DNA of 7,437 bases from contig CAIQEX010000489.1 of assembly GCA_903870955.1 (NCBI GenBank), forward strand, positions 1-7,437, read 5' to 3'. The translations under genes were made by a program, and so were the position numbers. Source of the DNA: an uncultured beta proteobacterium (GTDB lineage Bacteria > Pseudomonadota > Gammaproteobacteria > Burkholderiales > Burkholderiaceae_C). The notes beneath the pieces were generated by a model. It worked only from the letters and a program-made list of their open reading frames with translations. It was not told the DNA's origin and did not search any database. Positions 1 to 7,324 of the stretch are shown one piece after another (positions within the stretch are counted from its first letter, which is position 1; every line of letters begins with the position of its first letter).

Positions 1-50
1 ACCATGGCCAGAAAGCCAAACACCACAAACAGGGAATAACTGGAGGTCAT
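1..50 (-). CDS. tadB: TadB inner-membrane pilus platform protein, N-terminal fragment
   Basis: Only the first 16 codons are in the window; the gene runs off the left edge. The ATG lies 4 bases after the cpaF stop codon, and the readable start is MTSSYSLFVVFGFLAM, a short polar lead followed by a hydrophobic stretch typical of a first membrane segment. In Tad loci the gene directly after cpaF/tadA is almost always tadB, an integral membrane protein of the GspF-like family that, with TadC, forms the platform on which the CpaF motor acts. No Shine-Dalgarno sequence is visible before the ATG, so translation is probably coupled to cpaF. The identity rests on position and the hydrophobic N-terminus; the conserved domain is outside the window. 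Confidence 0.72.
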   Translation of the reverse strand, partial: MTSSYSLFVVFGFLAM

Positions 51-54
51 AGCG

Positions 55-1410
55 TCAGTCGTAGGTCAGGCTTTGGTCGAACGTTTCCGCCGGCAGGGTG
101 ATGCCGTGGGCTTTGAGTCGCGCCATGAATTTGGGTCGCACGCCGGTGGCTGCAAAGTGCCCCTGTACCGATCCGTCCTCAGCAATGCCGGTCTGGGTAA
201 AGGCATAGATCTCCTGCATGGTGACGATGTCGCCTTCCATGCCCACCACCTCTTGCAGGCTGACAATCTTGCGTTTGCCATCGGTCAGGCGGGCGACCTG
301 GATGATGGCCATGATGGCTGAGCTGATCTGTTGGCGCATCACCTTGGAGGGGATCGACATGCCGCCCATGCCCGCCATGTTTTCCAGACGCGTCAGGGCA
401 TCGCGCGGTGTATTCGCGTGCACCGTGACCATCGACCCTTCATGGCCGGTGTTCATGGCCTGAAGCATGTCCACGACCTCCACGCCACGCACCTCACCCA
501 CGATGATGCGGTCCGGGCGCATGCGCAGGCTGTTGCGGACCAGGGCGCGTTGGTTCACCTCACCCTTGCCCTCGATATTGGCGGGCCGGGTTTCCAGTCG
601 CACCACGTGGGGTTGTTGCAGTTGCAATTCGGCCGCATCTTCAATCGTGACGATGCGCTCGGTAGCCGGTATCGCGCTGGACAGCACATTCAGCAATGTG
701 GTTTTGCCGGTGCCCGTGCCGCCGGAGATCAGGATGTTCATTTTGGCGCGCACCATGCCGGCCAGCAGTTGCGACAGCGCCGGTGTCATGCCTTTGTTTC
801 TGATGAGGTCATCCGCCCGCAGCGGCACCACCGCAAAGCGCCGTATCGACAACACAGGTCCATCCAGCGACAGCGGCGAGATGATGACGTTGACCCGCGA
901 GCCATCGGCCAGACGGGCATCCACCATCGGGCTGGATTCGTCAATGCGCCGGCCAATACGCGAAACGATTTTGTCGATGATCTTCATCAGGTGGTTGTTG
1001 TCGGAAAACACCACCGGGGTCAACTCAAGCCGCCCGTAGCGCTCGACAAACACCTTCTTCGGACCATTCACAAGAATGTCGGAAACCGTAGGGTCGGCCA
1101 GCAAAGACTCCAGTGGCCCCAGCCCCATGACCTCGTCCTGAATGTCCTGGATCATCCTGGCGCGTTCGTTGGAATTGAGCGCCGCACCGGAATCCTGCAG
1201 CAACCTTTCTACAAGGAGCCCTAGCTCCTCGCGCAGTCGCTCGGGTGCCATGCCGCCCATGACCTCAAGGTCAATACGTCCCAGGAGTTGCTTGTGCAGG
1301 CGGGTCTTGAGTTCATAAAACTCGGGGGTCAGCAGCAGCATGGACGGGTCACGTGCTGGCGGGGTTCGCCCGATGACCGGGCTGTCCAGTGTTTGGTCGC
1401 GCAGGCTCAT
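55..1410 (-). CDS. cpaF: CpaF/TadA secretion ATPase of the Tad pilus
   Basis: This is a 451-residue cytoplasmic ATPase of the type II/IV secretion (GspE/VirB11-like) superfamily; in Tad systems CpaF/TadA powers pilus assembly, and in some species retraction too. All four signature boxes are visible: Walker A GGTGTGKT at residues 230-237, an Asp box with TIEDAAEL at 255-262, a Walker B-like segment RIIVGEVRG at 301-309, and a His box [12 protein letters not shown] at 322-333. The N-terminal part (about 30-190) is the usual CpaF N-domain, with [12 protein letters not shown] near 106-117 and [13 protein letters not shown] near 155-167. Length fits the family. The ATG overlaps the cpaE stop as ATGA, and an AAGAGG ribosome site lies 8 bases upstream at 1419-1424. 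tadB follows after 4 bases. Nothing is broken or missing. Identification is firm; whether this motor also retracts the pilus cannot be told from sequence. Confidence 0.97.
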   Translation of the reverse strand: MSLRDQTLDSPVIGRTPPARDPSMLLLTPEFYELKTRLHKQLLGRIDLEVMGGMAPERLREELGLLVERLLQDSGAALNSNERARMIQDIQDEVMGLGPLESLLADPTVSDILVNGPKKVFVERYGRLELTPVVFSDNNHLMKIIDKIVSRIGRRIDESSPMVDARLADGSRVNVIISPLSLDGPVLSIRRFAVVPLRADDLIRNKGMTPALSQLLAGMVRAKMNILISGGTGTGKTTLLNVLSSAIPATERIVTIEDAAELQLQQPHVVRLETRPANIEGKGEVNQRALVRNSLRMRPDRIIVGEVRGVEVVDMLQAMNTGHEGSMVTVHANTPRDALTRLENMAGMGGMSIPSKVMRQQISSAIMAIIQVARLTDGKRKIVSLQEVVGMEGDIVTMQEIYAFTQTGIAEDGSVQGHFAATGVRPKFMARLKAHGITLPAETFDQSLTYD

Positions 1411-2582
1411 GATGCGAACCTCTTGAAGCCCTGCAGCCAGCTTCGCGCCGGTCGCGGGATCTTGCTGGGTGCCAGCAAGTCAGCCCATTGGCTCAGCGCA
1501 TGGGCCACCGGGTCAGCGGGCATCAGATCAATCATCGGCACGCCCTGATTGATCGATGAATTCACCGCCTTGTGGCTATTGGGAATAGTGCGCTGCACTT
1601 TCAGACCGGTGGCGTTCTCTACATCGGCCAGCCCCACATCACCCGACTTTTCGTACCGGTTGACGACCAGGTGGATCTTTTCATTCGGGTAGCCCAGTGT
1701 TCTGAACACCGCCACCATCAGCTTGGCGGCACGAATGAAGGGCAGGTTCAGTTGCAGCGTCAGGTAGATGCTGTCGGCCAGGTCCAGAGCCTTGATGGTC
1801 ACCGGGCTCAGCATGCTGGGCACATCCAGGATCACAAAGTCATACTGACTGCGGGCCAGGTCGATGATCTTTTCTATCGCGGCGGGCGTCACCTCGTTGA
1901 TATGTTCGGGGGATTCGGGCGCCGGCAACACATGCAGGCTGTCGCTGAACTTGATCATGCTGGAGGACAGCAGAGTGGCGTCCATGCGATGCGTCTGGCG
2001 CGCCAGATCAACCACGCTCGATACGGCGTTGCTATTGCCCAGAAACATGGCGGCATCACCAAAGTACAGATTCAGGTCGAGCACGACCACCCGCTTGTCC
2101 TGTTTGGAAAGTGCGTAGGCCAGATTGGTGGCGAGGAAGGTTGTGCCCGATCCACCCTTGGCCTGAATCAGTGCATAGACCCGCCCAGCCGCGTTCTGGT
2201 GGCGTCCATTGATCAACGGGTAGCCCTGTGCATGGTTGATCACTTGCTGCACGGTGGCCACCGTCAGGGGCGCGGGCAGCACCTCGCGCACCCCGGCCCG
2301 CATGGCACGCATCAGGAACTCCACCGAACGGTCCGGGCTGACCAGCACCAGGTGCGTGGACAAGGCCTTTGCCAGCGCACTTTCTATCTGCTTCATGGCA
2401 GGTTCGTCGGGCACCGGCACATCGATGATGAGCACATCGGGTTGGTCCGAAGTCAGAACCTCGTCAAGCGACTGCACGCTTCCCAGATGCGCCGAAAACA
2501 CGGCTCCCGCACCCACGGCCGGGCGCGACAGTGCAGCCAGATCTTCTGCGCTGGTGCAGATGGCAGATACTTTGATGGTCAT
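1407..2582 (-). CDS. cpaE: CpaE/TadZ MinD-like pilus localisation ATPase
   Basis: This 391-residue protein belongs to the CpaE/TadZ family, which positions the Tad machine at the pole or membrane. Residues 1-115 look like a receiver fold without the full phosphorylation site: D54 stands at the usual acceptor position (PDVLIIDV, 48-55), but the acidic pair after strand one is missing and the conserved Lys position reads PAP (103-105). A MinD/ParA-type domain follows, with a deviant P-loop AKGGSGTT at 141-148. The signature Lys142 is kept, while the usual P-loop Lys before the Thr is replaced by Thr147. LDLNLYFGD at 168-176 gives the switch I Asp, and FVILDVPS is the Walker B-like strand in the middle of the domain. 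A GAGGA ribosome site (2591-2595) lies 8 bases before the ATG. The stop overlaps the cpaF start. Such Walker A variants are common in CpaE, so the protein is probably intact. Confidence 0.93.
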   Translation of the reverse strand: MTIKVSAICTSAEDLAALSRPAVGAGAVFSAHLGSVQSLDEVLTSDQPDVLIIDVPVPDEPAMKQIESALAKALSTHLVLVSPDRSVEFLMRAMRAGVREVLPAPLTVATVQQVINHAQGYPLINGRHQNAAGRVYALIQAKGGSGTTFLATNLAYALSKQDKRVVVLDLNLYFGDAAMFLGNSNAVSSVVDLARQTHRMDATLLSSSMIKFSDSLHVLPAPESPEHINEVTPAAIEKIIDLARSQYDFVILDVPSMLSPVTIKALDLADSIYLTLQLNLPFIRAAKLMVAVFRTLGYPNEKIHLVVNRYEKSGDVGLADVENATGLKVQRTIPNSHKAVNSSINQGVPMIDLMPADPVAHALSQWADLLAPSKIPRPARSWLQGFKRFAS

Positions 2583-2597
2583 GACAAAAATCCTCGT

Positions 2598-2867
2598 TCA
2601 TTTGCCCGACAGGACACCACCGATATTGATGATCTCGAAGGTGGTGGGTGGGGCCTTGAAAGAATCCTGGTAGCGCTCGAGCGCATTGCCGGCGGAGGCG
2701 CCGTCCAGACCCAGGGCCGGGTCTGCTTTGGCACCAGCATTTGGGTTGAGGGTTTGGGCCAGGCGTGCAGCCCGCACGGCATTGCCAAACTTTGCGTCGT
2801 ATTGCGGCGACACGCCAGCACATCCAGCCACAAGGCAGGTCAACGCGAGGGTGGTAATTCGGGTCAT
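2598..2867 (-). CDS. Short outer-membrane lipoprotein, reduced CpaD/RcpB-like pilus assembly protein
   Basis: This is an 89-residue lipoprotein. The N-terminus MTRITTLALTCLVAGC is a classic lipoprotein signal peptide with lipobox VAGC and lipidated Cys16. The following Ala suggests outer-membrane sorting rather than Asp-type retention. The mature part has FGNAVRAARLAQTLNPNA, then a Gly/Ala/Asp-rich segment, then ALERYQDSFKAPP and a tail with NIGG. A longer reading from an ATG at 2915 would add 16 residues, hide the lipobox inside the chain and overlap cpaC by 38 bases; the shorter start has an AAGGAA ribosome site 5 bases upstream (2873-2878) and is preferred. It sits between the secretin and cpaE, where CpaD/RcpB lies in other Tad loci. 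The FG...A...NP...Y pattern faintly recalls the C-terminal part of CpaD (usually about 200 residues), which would make this a minimal version. The lipoprotein call is firm; the CpaD relation is an inference. Confidence 0.82.
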   Translation of the reverse strand: MTRITTLALTCLVAGCAGVSPQYDAKFGNAVRAARLAQTLNPNAGAKADPALGLDGASAGNALERYQDSFKAPPTTFEIINIGGVLSGK

Positions 2868-2872
2868 TTTGA

Positions 2873-2878
2873 TTCCTT
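2873..2878 (-). promoter_or_regulatory. Ribosome binding site of the short lipoprotein gene
   Basis: AAGGAA lies 5 bases before the ATG at 2867 and decides the start of the lipoprotein in favour of the 89-residue form. Its first base is also the last base of the cpaC stop codon TAA (2878-2880), so a ribosome ending cpaC sits directly on this site. Confidence 0.8.
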
Positions 2879-4497
2879 TATGGGTTGATTTCAGGTGCCG
2901 GCTCCGAGCCTTCAACCTGGCCGTTCAGGAACAGATCTGCGCGACTTGGCTCCACATGGTTGCTGGTAGGCAAGACCGGTACTTCAGCCAGTGGCTTGAC
3001 CAGACGGGGCGTGATCACGAACAGCAGTTCGGTCTGGTCCTTCTGAAACTCGGTGCTGCGAAACAGCGCACCGAGCAGCGGAATTTCACCCAGACCGGGG
3101 ATGCGCTTGATGGCAGTCGTGGCGTTGTTCTTGATCAACCCGGCGATGACAAAACTCTGCCCATCGTTGAGTTGTACGGTGGTGTCCACTTTGCGCACAC
3201 TCATGGAAGGAATGATCGACACAACGTTATTTACCGAGAGAAATGGCGAGCCGGTTTGAGACAACTCGGAAACCTCGGACATCAGCTTGAGATTGATGCG
3301 GGTACCGTCCAGCACCGTGGGCATGAAGCGCACGCCAATACCAAATTCCTTCTCTTCAAGCGTGATGGTGATGCCGCCGGCGTCGGTGGTTCGACTCACC
3401 GGAATAAAGATCTTGCCGCCCGAAAGGAAGCTTGCCGACTGGCCGCTGATGGCCATGATGTTGGGCTCTGCCAGCACCCGCACCAATCCATCGTCCTTCT
3501 GTGCATCGATGGTGAAGGCATTGCCTGCCCCATTCAAGGCCTGCAGCAAGCCACCGCCTTTGCTCAGAAAATTGGACAACAGGGAGAACGAGTTCTCTCC
3601 GTTTCCGCTGCTCCGGTTCATGGCCACACTGGAGCCCAGTTTGTCGATCAGCGTCTTGCTGACCTCGGCTATCTTGACTTCCAGCATGACCTGCTGAGGC
3701 TGTGTCACCTGCAGCAGGTTGACCACCTTGGCGCCGCCAGCGCGGGGGCTGCTGTCACCACCGCCTACGCTCAGCGCAGTGCCGGACTTGGCCTTGGCGT
3801 CACCTGCGTTGACTGGCAACACCAGGGTCCTGTTGATGTCACGCACAAAGGCATCGGCAATCTCTTCGGCGTACTTGGCTTTCAAGGCACTCGACACCGT
3901 GCCAAGCAGAATCACCGAGTCGGCTGCGGGTTTGACCCGGATGTCCTTTTCATCAGGCAACAGGTCTCTCAGCTTTTGCTCCATCCGCTGCGCGTCAATG
4001 CTGACGTTGACATCCATGACCAGGGTGTCACCACCCTTTCGCCACACCATGATGTTGGTCGAACCATAGTTCTTGCCCAGCAGGTACAACTCGGTCGGGT
4101 TAATCAATGACACATCGGCAATGCTGGGGTTGCCCACCGAAATGCGTTCAATGGGCGCGCTCATGTGCATCAGGAATGACTTGCCAATGACGAGTTCCCG
4201 GGGCGCCACGACCATCGCCATGCCGCTGCCAGCATCTGCCACGGCGGGCATTGTGGGTAGGTTGGGTATTAGCTTGTTAGGCAGCAGTTTCTGGGGTGCT
4301 GCGGGTGCCTTCGCTGGCAAGACTGGCACGGCAGGAGTGGCGGGCATGGCTGGGGTTGTTTGTGCCGGGGCACACACGGCCAGCCCGGCCAATGCAGCGC
4401 CCAGCCAGAGGTTGCGCAGCCGGAAAGCGCCGGGTGTTGGAGCCCGCTTGCTGGCCGAAGAAGTGCCCTCGTAAAGACACGGTTGGATAGTGGTCAT
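2878..4497 (-). CDS. cpaC: CpaC/RcpA outer-membrane secretin of the Tad pilus
   Basis: This 539-residue type II/III secretin family protein forms the outer-membrane channel through which the Flp pilus leaves. A hydrophobic signal segment spans about 29-45 (LWLGAALAGLAVCAPAQ) behind an unusually long 28-residue leader. A Pro/Ala-rich linker of about 45-70 follows. The N-terminal secretin domain at about 95-165 carries the family pattern ISVGNPSIADVSLINP (119-134) and GKNYGSTNIMVW (141-152). A BON-like segment at about 168-222 follows. The secretin core starts near 268 (QQVMLEVKIAEVSK) and ends with IPGLGEIPLLGALFRS (466-481) and ELLFVITPRLVKPL (490-503). A C-terminal EPSRADLFLNGQVEG tail is typical of CpaC. 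The start has an AAGGAA ribosome site 5 bases upstream (4503-4508), 16 bases after the cpaB stop. The TAA stop overlaps the ribosome site of the lipoprotein gene, suggesting coupled expression of channel and partner. Confidence 0.96.
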   Translation of the reverse strand: MTTIQPCLYEGTSSASKRAPTPGAFRLRNLWLGAALAGLAVCAPAQTTPAMPATPAVPVLPAKAPAAPQKLLPNKLIPNLPTMPAVADAGSGMAMVVAPRELVIGKSFLMHMSAPIERISVGNPSIADVSLINPTELYLLGKNYGSTNIMVWRKGGDTLVMDVNVSIDAQRMEQKLRDLLPDEKDIRVKPAADSVILLGTVSSALKAKYAEEIADAFVRDINRTLVLPVNAGDAKAKSGTALSVGGGDSSPRAGGAKVVNLLQVTQPQQVMLEVKIAEVSKTLIDKLGSSVAMNRSSGNGENSFSLLSNFLSKGGGLLQALNGAGNAFTIDAQKDDGLVRVLAEPNIMAISGQSASFLSGGKIFIPVSRTTDAGGITITLEEKEFGIGVRFMPTVLDGTRINLKLMSEVSELSQTGSPFLSVNNVVSIIPSMSVRKVDTTVQLNDGQSFVIAGLIKNNATTAIKRIPGLGEIPLLGALFRSTEFQKDQTELLFVITPRLVKPLAEVPVLPTSNHVEPSRADLFLNGQVEGSEPAPEINP

Positions 4498-4513
4498 GGG
4501 GATTCCTTGGAGA

Positions 4514-5359
4514 TCAGAATTCGGAATTGGCTTTTTGCACGCCGCGGATCACTTCAACAGTGGCCACGGCTGGCACGACAGGGGGTGCGGCCAGTGGCAT
4601 CGCTTTGACCCTGGGTTGCAGGCGCTGCAGCAGCTGAACCGGCGGCACCGGTGGCAGCGGCACGGCAGCTTCTTTGGCTAGCAGGTCATCGCGTCGAACC
4701 CCGGTGGTTTCAACAGTGACTTTGTCGATCGGGTTGCGAAGAACCAGAGACAAGGTGCCGATGCTGCGTGCCAGGTCAATTTTTTCTGCCTCGTCGGGCG
4801 CAACTTCCAGCGTGACTGCATTGACAACCTTGGGTTTGGTCTCGTCGCGGTTGGCTTCCTGCGCCACCGCCAACACCAAAATGCGGTTCAGCACGATGCG
4901 GGATACGGCCTTATCCTTGTTGTCTGTGGTGTTCACCATGACGTCGACAAAACTTCCCGGCAAGGCAAAGCCTGCCACGCCGACCACTTCATTGACTTTG
5001 ACGCTGATGGCGCGCTTGCCGCCCTCGATCATGGACGGCAAGCCCCCCTTGGTGCCCACCGGGGCCAGCTTGGGCTCCAGAATTGGTTCGCCCTTGAATA
5101 CCGGTGAGCGCACCACCCGGCCTTCCAGCTTGGCAACGTCCGCGAAGGAGCCTACCGGCACCGCGCCCGCTGGCCAGGCAATCACCTGCAGCATCGGCGC
5201 ATTCACGGGTGCACCCAGTTCCAGGTCCTGCGCCGCCACCACCACACGGGCGCTGTTGTCGTTGGCTTGCTGTCCGACCCAGCGCGCGGCCAATGCGACG
5301 GCGACCACACCGGCCACCACCGAGAGTGAAATCATCATGAGGGCACGGGCATTTTTCAT
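4514..5359 (-). CDS. cpaB: CpaB/RcpC periplasmic SAF-domain pilus assembly protein
   Basis: This 281-residue protein is of the Flp pilus assembly CpaB/RcpC family, thought to sit in the periplasm, anchored in the inner membrane, and to support the CpaC secretin. Residues about 6-26 form one membrane anchor (ALMMISLSVVAGVVAVALAA). A SAF domain follows at about 37-100, with VVVAAQDLELGAPV (39-52) and a typical VFKGEPILEPKL segment (87-98). The RcpC region at about 108-210 includes GGKRAISVKVNEVVGVAGF (113-131) and LPGSFVDVMV (133-142), both hallmarks of the family. The C-terminal 50 residues are Pro/Val-rich and end in VEVIRGVQK, a motif often found at the end of CpaB. The ATG overlaps the stop of the upstream ATPase gene as ATGA, with only a weak purine-rich GAAGAAAG upstream, so coupled translation is likely. 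Length and motifs are normal for the family. Confidence 0.95.
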   Translation of the reverse strand: MKNARALMMISLSVVAGVVAVALAARWVGQQANDNSARVVVAAQDLELGAPVNAPMLQVIAWPAGAVPVGSFADVAKLEGRVVRSPVFKGEPILEPKLAPVGTKGGLPSMIEGGKRAISVKVNEVVGVAGFALPGSFVDVMVNTTDNKDKAVSRIVLNRILVLAVAQEANRDETKPKVVNAVTLEVAPDEAEKIDLARSIGTLSLVLRNPIDKVTVETTGVRRDDLLAKEAAVPLPPVPPVQLLQRLQPRVKAMPLAAPPVVPAVATVEVIRGVQKANSEF

Positions 5360-6642
5360 AGCATTCTTTCTTCAGTCGGGGTTCCGGCAATGCCGAAATA
5401 CAGGTTCCAGGCCCACTCGATCGATTTCGGAGTCAGGCATGGTTGTTCTTCCAGGTAATTCGCGCGGTCACGAATCTTGCTGATCACGTCATACGGCGTG
5501 CAGGCCAAAAAAGGTTCGTCGTAAATGGCGTGCAGGCAGTCCATCAGGTAGTCGGCGCAGTCCGCGTCAAACGCAATGTCCAGGCGTTCGCAGGCCTGTG
5601 CCAGAACCTTGCGGTAGTTGGCCTCACTGAGCGCGCCGAGGTACATCTTGTAGCCCAGGCGTCTGGAGAACGCCGGGTCGGTCAGGTCTTCAGGCGCCAG
5701 GTTGGACAGGAAAATAACGGACACGTCAAAGGGCACTTCGATCTTGGCACCAGTGTGCAAACCGAGGTAGTCCAGATGCCGGTCCAGCGGCACGATCCAG
5801 CGGTTGAGCAACTCGCGCGGGCTGACGCGCTGGCGGCCCAGGTCATCGACCACAAAGATGCCGTTGTTGGCCTTGAGTTGCGGTGGCGCCACGTACAGGC
5901 GGCTGAGCGTGTCAAATTCAAGCTCCAGCATCGACAGCGTCAGTTCACCGCCCGCCATGACCACCGGGCGTTGCACGCGCACCCAGCGCTCATCCAGGGG
6001 GAGGTCGCGGAACAGGCCGCGCACCCCTGACGCATCCGGCATGACGACCTGGTGCACGCGGGCGTCAAACACCAGAATCACCTCACCATCGACATAGATC
6101 GCATGGGGTATCCAGATCTGGCCACTCAGCGTTTTGACCAGGTGTTCCGCCAGGTAGGTTTTGCCACTGCCGCTGGGGCCATGCAGGTAAATCGCCTTGC
6201 CCGAGTTCAGCGCGCCGCCCAGGCTGGGCAGGGCACGGTCGTCGATCACCAAATCCTTCAGGGCGGCCTTGAGCGGAGCGCGCGTGACCGGGGCAAAGCG
6301 CACGCTTTGCGCCTTGACCATCGCCACATACTCAGCCAGCGTGACCGGTGCGGGGCCCACGTACTGGCACTTGTCGAACGATAGCTTGGCCTGCCGGTAG
6401 CCGGCCTCGGTGAGCGCATAGGTCATGTCGCCATCGAACTCGCCACGGCGTGGAATCTCGGCCCAATGGGCGCTGCGCATTTGCTCGATGAGCGTCTCGA
6501 TGCGGTCACGGTTCAGGCCGATACGGGCGGACATCTCGAATAGTTGTATTTCCCCGCGTTGGTAGAAATGGCGCAACAACAGGTCAATCAAAAAGTTGTC
6601 GGGCAGGCCATCGTCCGGGGGGAGTGCAGTGCGCATGTCCAT
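5356..6642 (-). CDS. AAA+ ATPase with N-terminal winged-helix-like domain, Tad-locus accessory protein
   Basis: This 428-residue soluble protein has no signal peptide or membrane segment. Residues about 15-88 look like a winged helix: a helical stretch, MSARIGLNRDRIETLIEQM (37-55) resembling a helix-turn-helix, and a wing ending in TYALTEAGYRQA (74-85). A linker with YVGPAPVTLAEYV (94-106) leads to an AAA+ domain: Walker A GPSGSGKT (155-162), Walker B GIFVVDD (261-267), a sensor 1-like FLSN (311-314) and an arginine pair R327/R328 near RRLGYKMYL that could be the finger. The C-terminal lid is about 338-420. It sits between cpaA and cpaB, overlapping cpaB by 4 bases, which argues for a role in pilus assembly or its control; it is distinct from the CpaF motor and from CpaE. 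I know of no established function for this type; similar proteins are usually labelled AAA family ATPase. The ATG at 6642 has an AAGGAA site 6 bases upstream (6649-6654). Confidence 0.9.
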   Translation of the reverse strand: MDMRTALPPDDGLPDNFLIDLLLRHFYQRGEIQLFEMSARIGLNRDRIETLIEQMRSAHWAEIPRRGEFDGDMTYALTEAGYRQAKLSFDKCQYVGPAPVTLAEYVAMVKAQSVRFAPVTRAPLKAALKDLVIDDRALPSLGGALNSGKAIYLHGPSGSGKTYLAEHLVKTLSGQIWIPHAIYVDGEVILVFDARVHQVVMPDASGVRGLFRDLPLDERWVRVQRPVVMAGGELTLSMLELEFDTLSRLYVAPPQLKANNGIFVVDDLGRQRVSPRELLNRWIVPLDRHLDYLGLHTGAKIEVPFDVSVIFLSNLAPEDLTDPAFSRRLGYKMYLGALSEANYRKVLAQACERLDIAFDADCADYLMDCLHAIYDEPFLACTPYDVISKIRDRANYLEEQPCLTPKSIEWAWNLYFGIAGTPTEERML

Positions 6643-6666
6643 GGTGTGTTCCTTGAAGCGGTGGCC

Positions 6667-7266
6667 CTACCAGGCCAGCAACGCGGCACCACCGCTGAGG
6701 CGCCAATAGCTGTAGGCCGTGACACCGCCGGCAAAGGCCAGGGCATAGGGCAGGCGGTCGGCGCTTTGGGTGGCGGCATCAAAGCCATGCGGCAGACCCA
6801 TGCTCCAACCTTGTAAAACGGTTTTCACATTGGCAAGCACCTGGCGCGACTTGCCGATCCAGAGCATGCGCAGCACTGCCAGCAAGCCACCCGCGACCAA
6901 CGTACACAAGGCCAAGCTGATGGCCTCGGCGGGGCCAGCAAAGCTGCCCACTGCGGCCATGAGTTTGACGTCGCCCGCACCCATGGCGCGCAACCAATAG
7001 AAAGGCATGAACACCAGCAAGCCAGCCAACGCGCCTGACAGCGCGCCGGTGGCACCGAGTGCACCCGGCAGCGTGTCAAACAGGCCGGCACCGGTGTTGG
7101 CCGGGCCGACCGTGTTCAACGCCACACCCACACCCAAGGCCAGCAGCACCAGCAGATTGGGCACCCGCCGTTCGCGCAAATCAGAATCCAGCGCCATCAC
7201 CAGCAGCAGCGCCAGCGCCATCAGGCTCCAGAGTTGCCAGAATGTGGTGGAGAGAAAGGGATTCAC
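6667..7266 (-). CDS. cpaA: CpaA/TadV prepilin peptidase
   Basis: This is an inner-membrane aspartic peptidase of the A24 family that cleaves the leader of Flp prepilin (and TadE/F pseudopilins) before assembly. From the preferred GTG start the protein has 199 residues, about the usual size for the short CpaA/TadV type, which lacks the N-terminal methylase domain of PilD. Both active-site motifs are present: DLRERRVPN with Asp29, and GAGDVKLMAAVG with the GxGD aspartate Asp99. Five to six hydrophobic segments are visible, the first at about 9-27. The start is open: an in-frame ATG at 7335 would add 23 polar, Pro-rich residues, but it lies inside the 3' arm of a strong hairpin without a ribosome site, whereas the GTG has AAGG 6 bases upstream (7273-7276). 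The stop is 24 bases before the AAA+ ATPase start. The flp gene directly upstream is its presumed substrate. Confidence 0.92.
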   Translation of the reverse strand: MNPFLSTTFWQLWSLMALALLLVMALDSDLRERRVPNLLVLLALGVGVALNTVGPANTGAGLFDTLPGALGATGALSGALAGLLVFMPFYWLRAMGAGDVKLMAAVGSFAGPAEAISLALCTLVAGGLLAVLRMLWIGKSRQVLANVKTVLQGWSMGLPHGFDAATQSADRLPYALAFAGGVTAYSYWRLSGGAALLAW

Positions 7267-7272
7267 GATGGG

Positions 7273-7276
7273 CCTT
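7273..7276 (-). promoter_or_regulatory. Ribosome binding site supporting the GTG start of cpaA
   Basis: AAGG stands 6 bases before the GTG at 7264-7266. No comparable site precedes the alternative ATG at 7335, where the upstream bases belong to the hairpin stem and loop. This is the main reason for choosing the shorter CpaA. Confidence 0.55.
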
Positions 7277-7324
7277 GCGGGAGAACGGTGGGTGGGGGAG
7301 ATGGAGAGGGTCGGGTCTGGTTCA

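Noticed and set aside
331..1224. Long plus-strand reading frame (297 codons) opposite cpaF
   Set aside because: It lies wholly antisense to a gene with all CpaF motifs. Its product is rich in His, Gln, Arg and Gly with no recognisable domain, as expected from the complement of a GC-rich coding strand.
1407..2582. CpaE as a broken ATPase gene
   Set aside because: The missing P-loop Lys is a common variation in CpaE/TadZ proteins, and the frame, length and other motifs are intact, so it is not a pseudogene.
1572..2888. Long plus-strand reading frame (438 codons) opposite cpaE and the lipoprotein gene
   Set aside because: It is antisense to well-supported genes, with His/Gln/Gly-rich low-information composition and no motif or plausible ribosome site pattern. 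The length is explained by codon bias on the other strand.
2598..2915. Longer 105-residue form of the short lipoprotein
   Set aside because: It overlaps the end of cpaC by 38 bases, puts 16 charged residues before the lipoprotein signal, and lacks the AAGGAA site that precedes the ATG at 2867.
2686..4110. Long plus-strand reading frame (474 codons) opposite the lipoprotein gene and cpaC
   Set aside because: It is the same kind of antisense shadow; it overlaps the previous plus-strand frame and no membrane, signal or domain pattern is visible.
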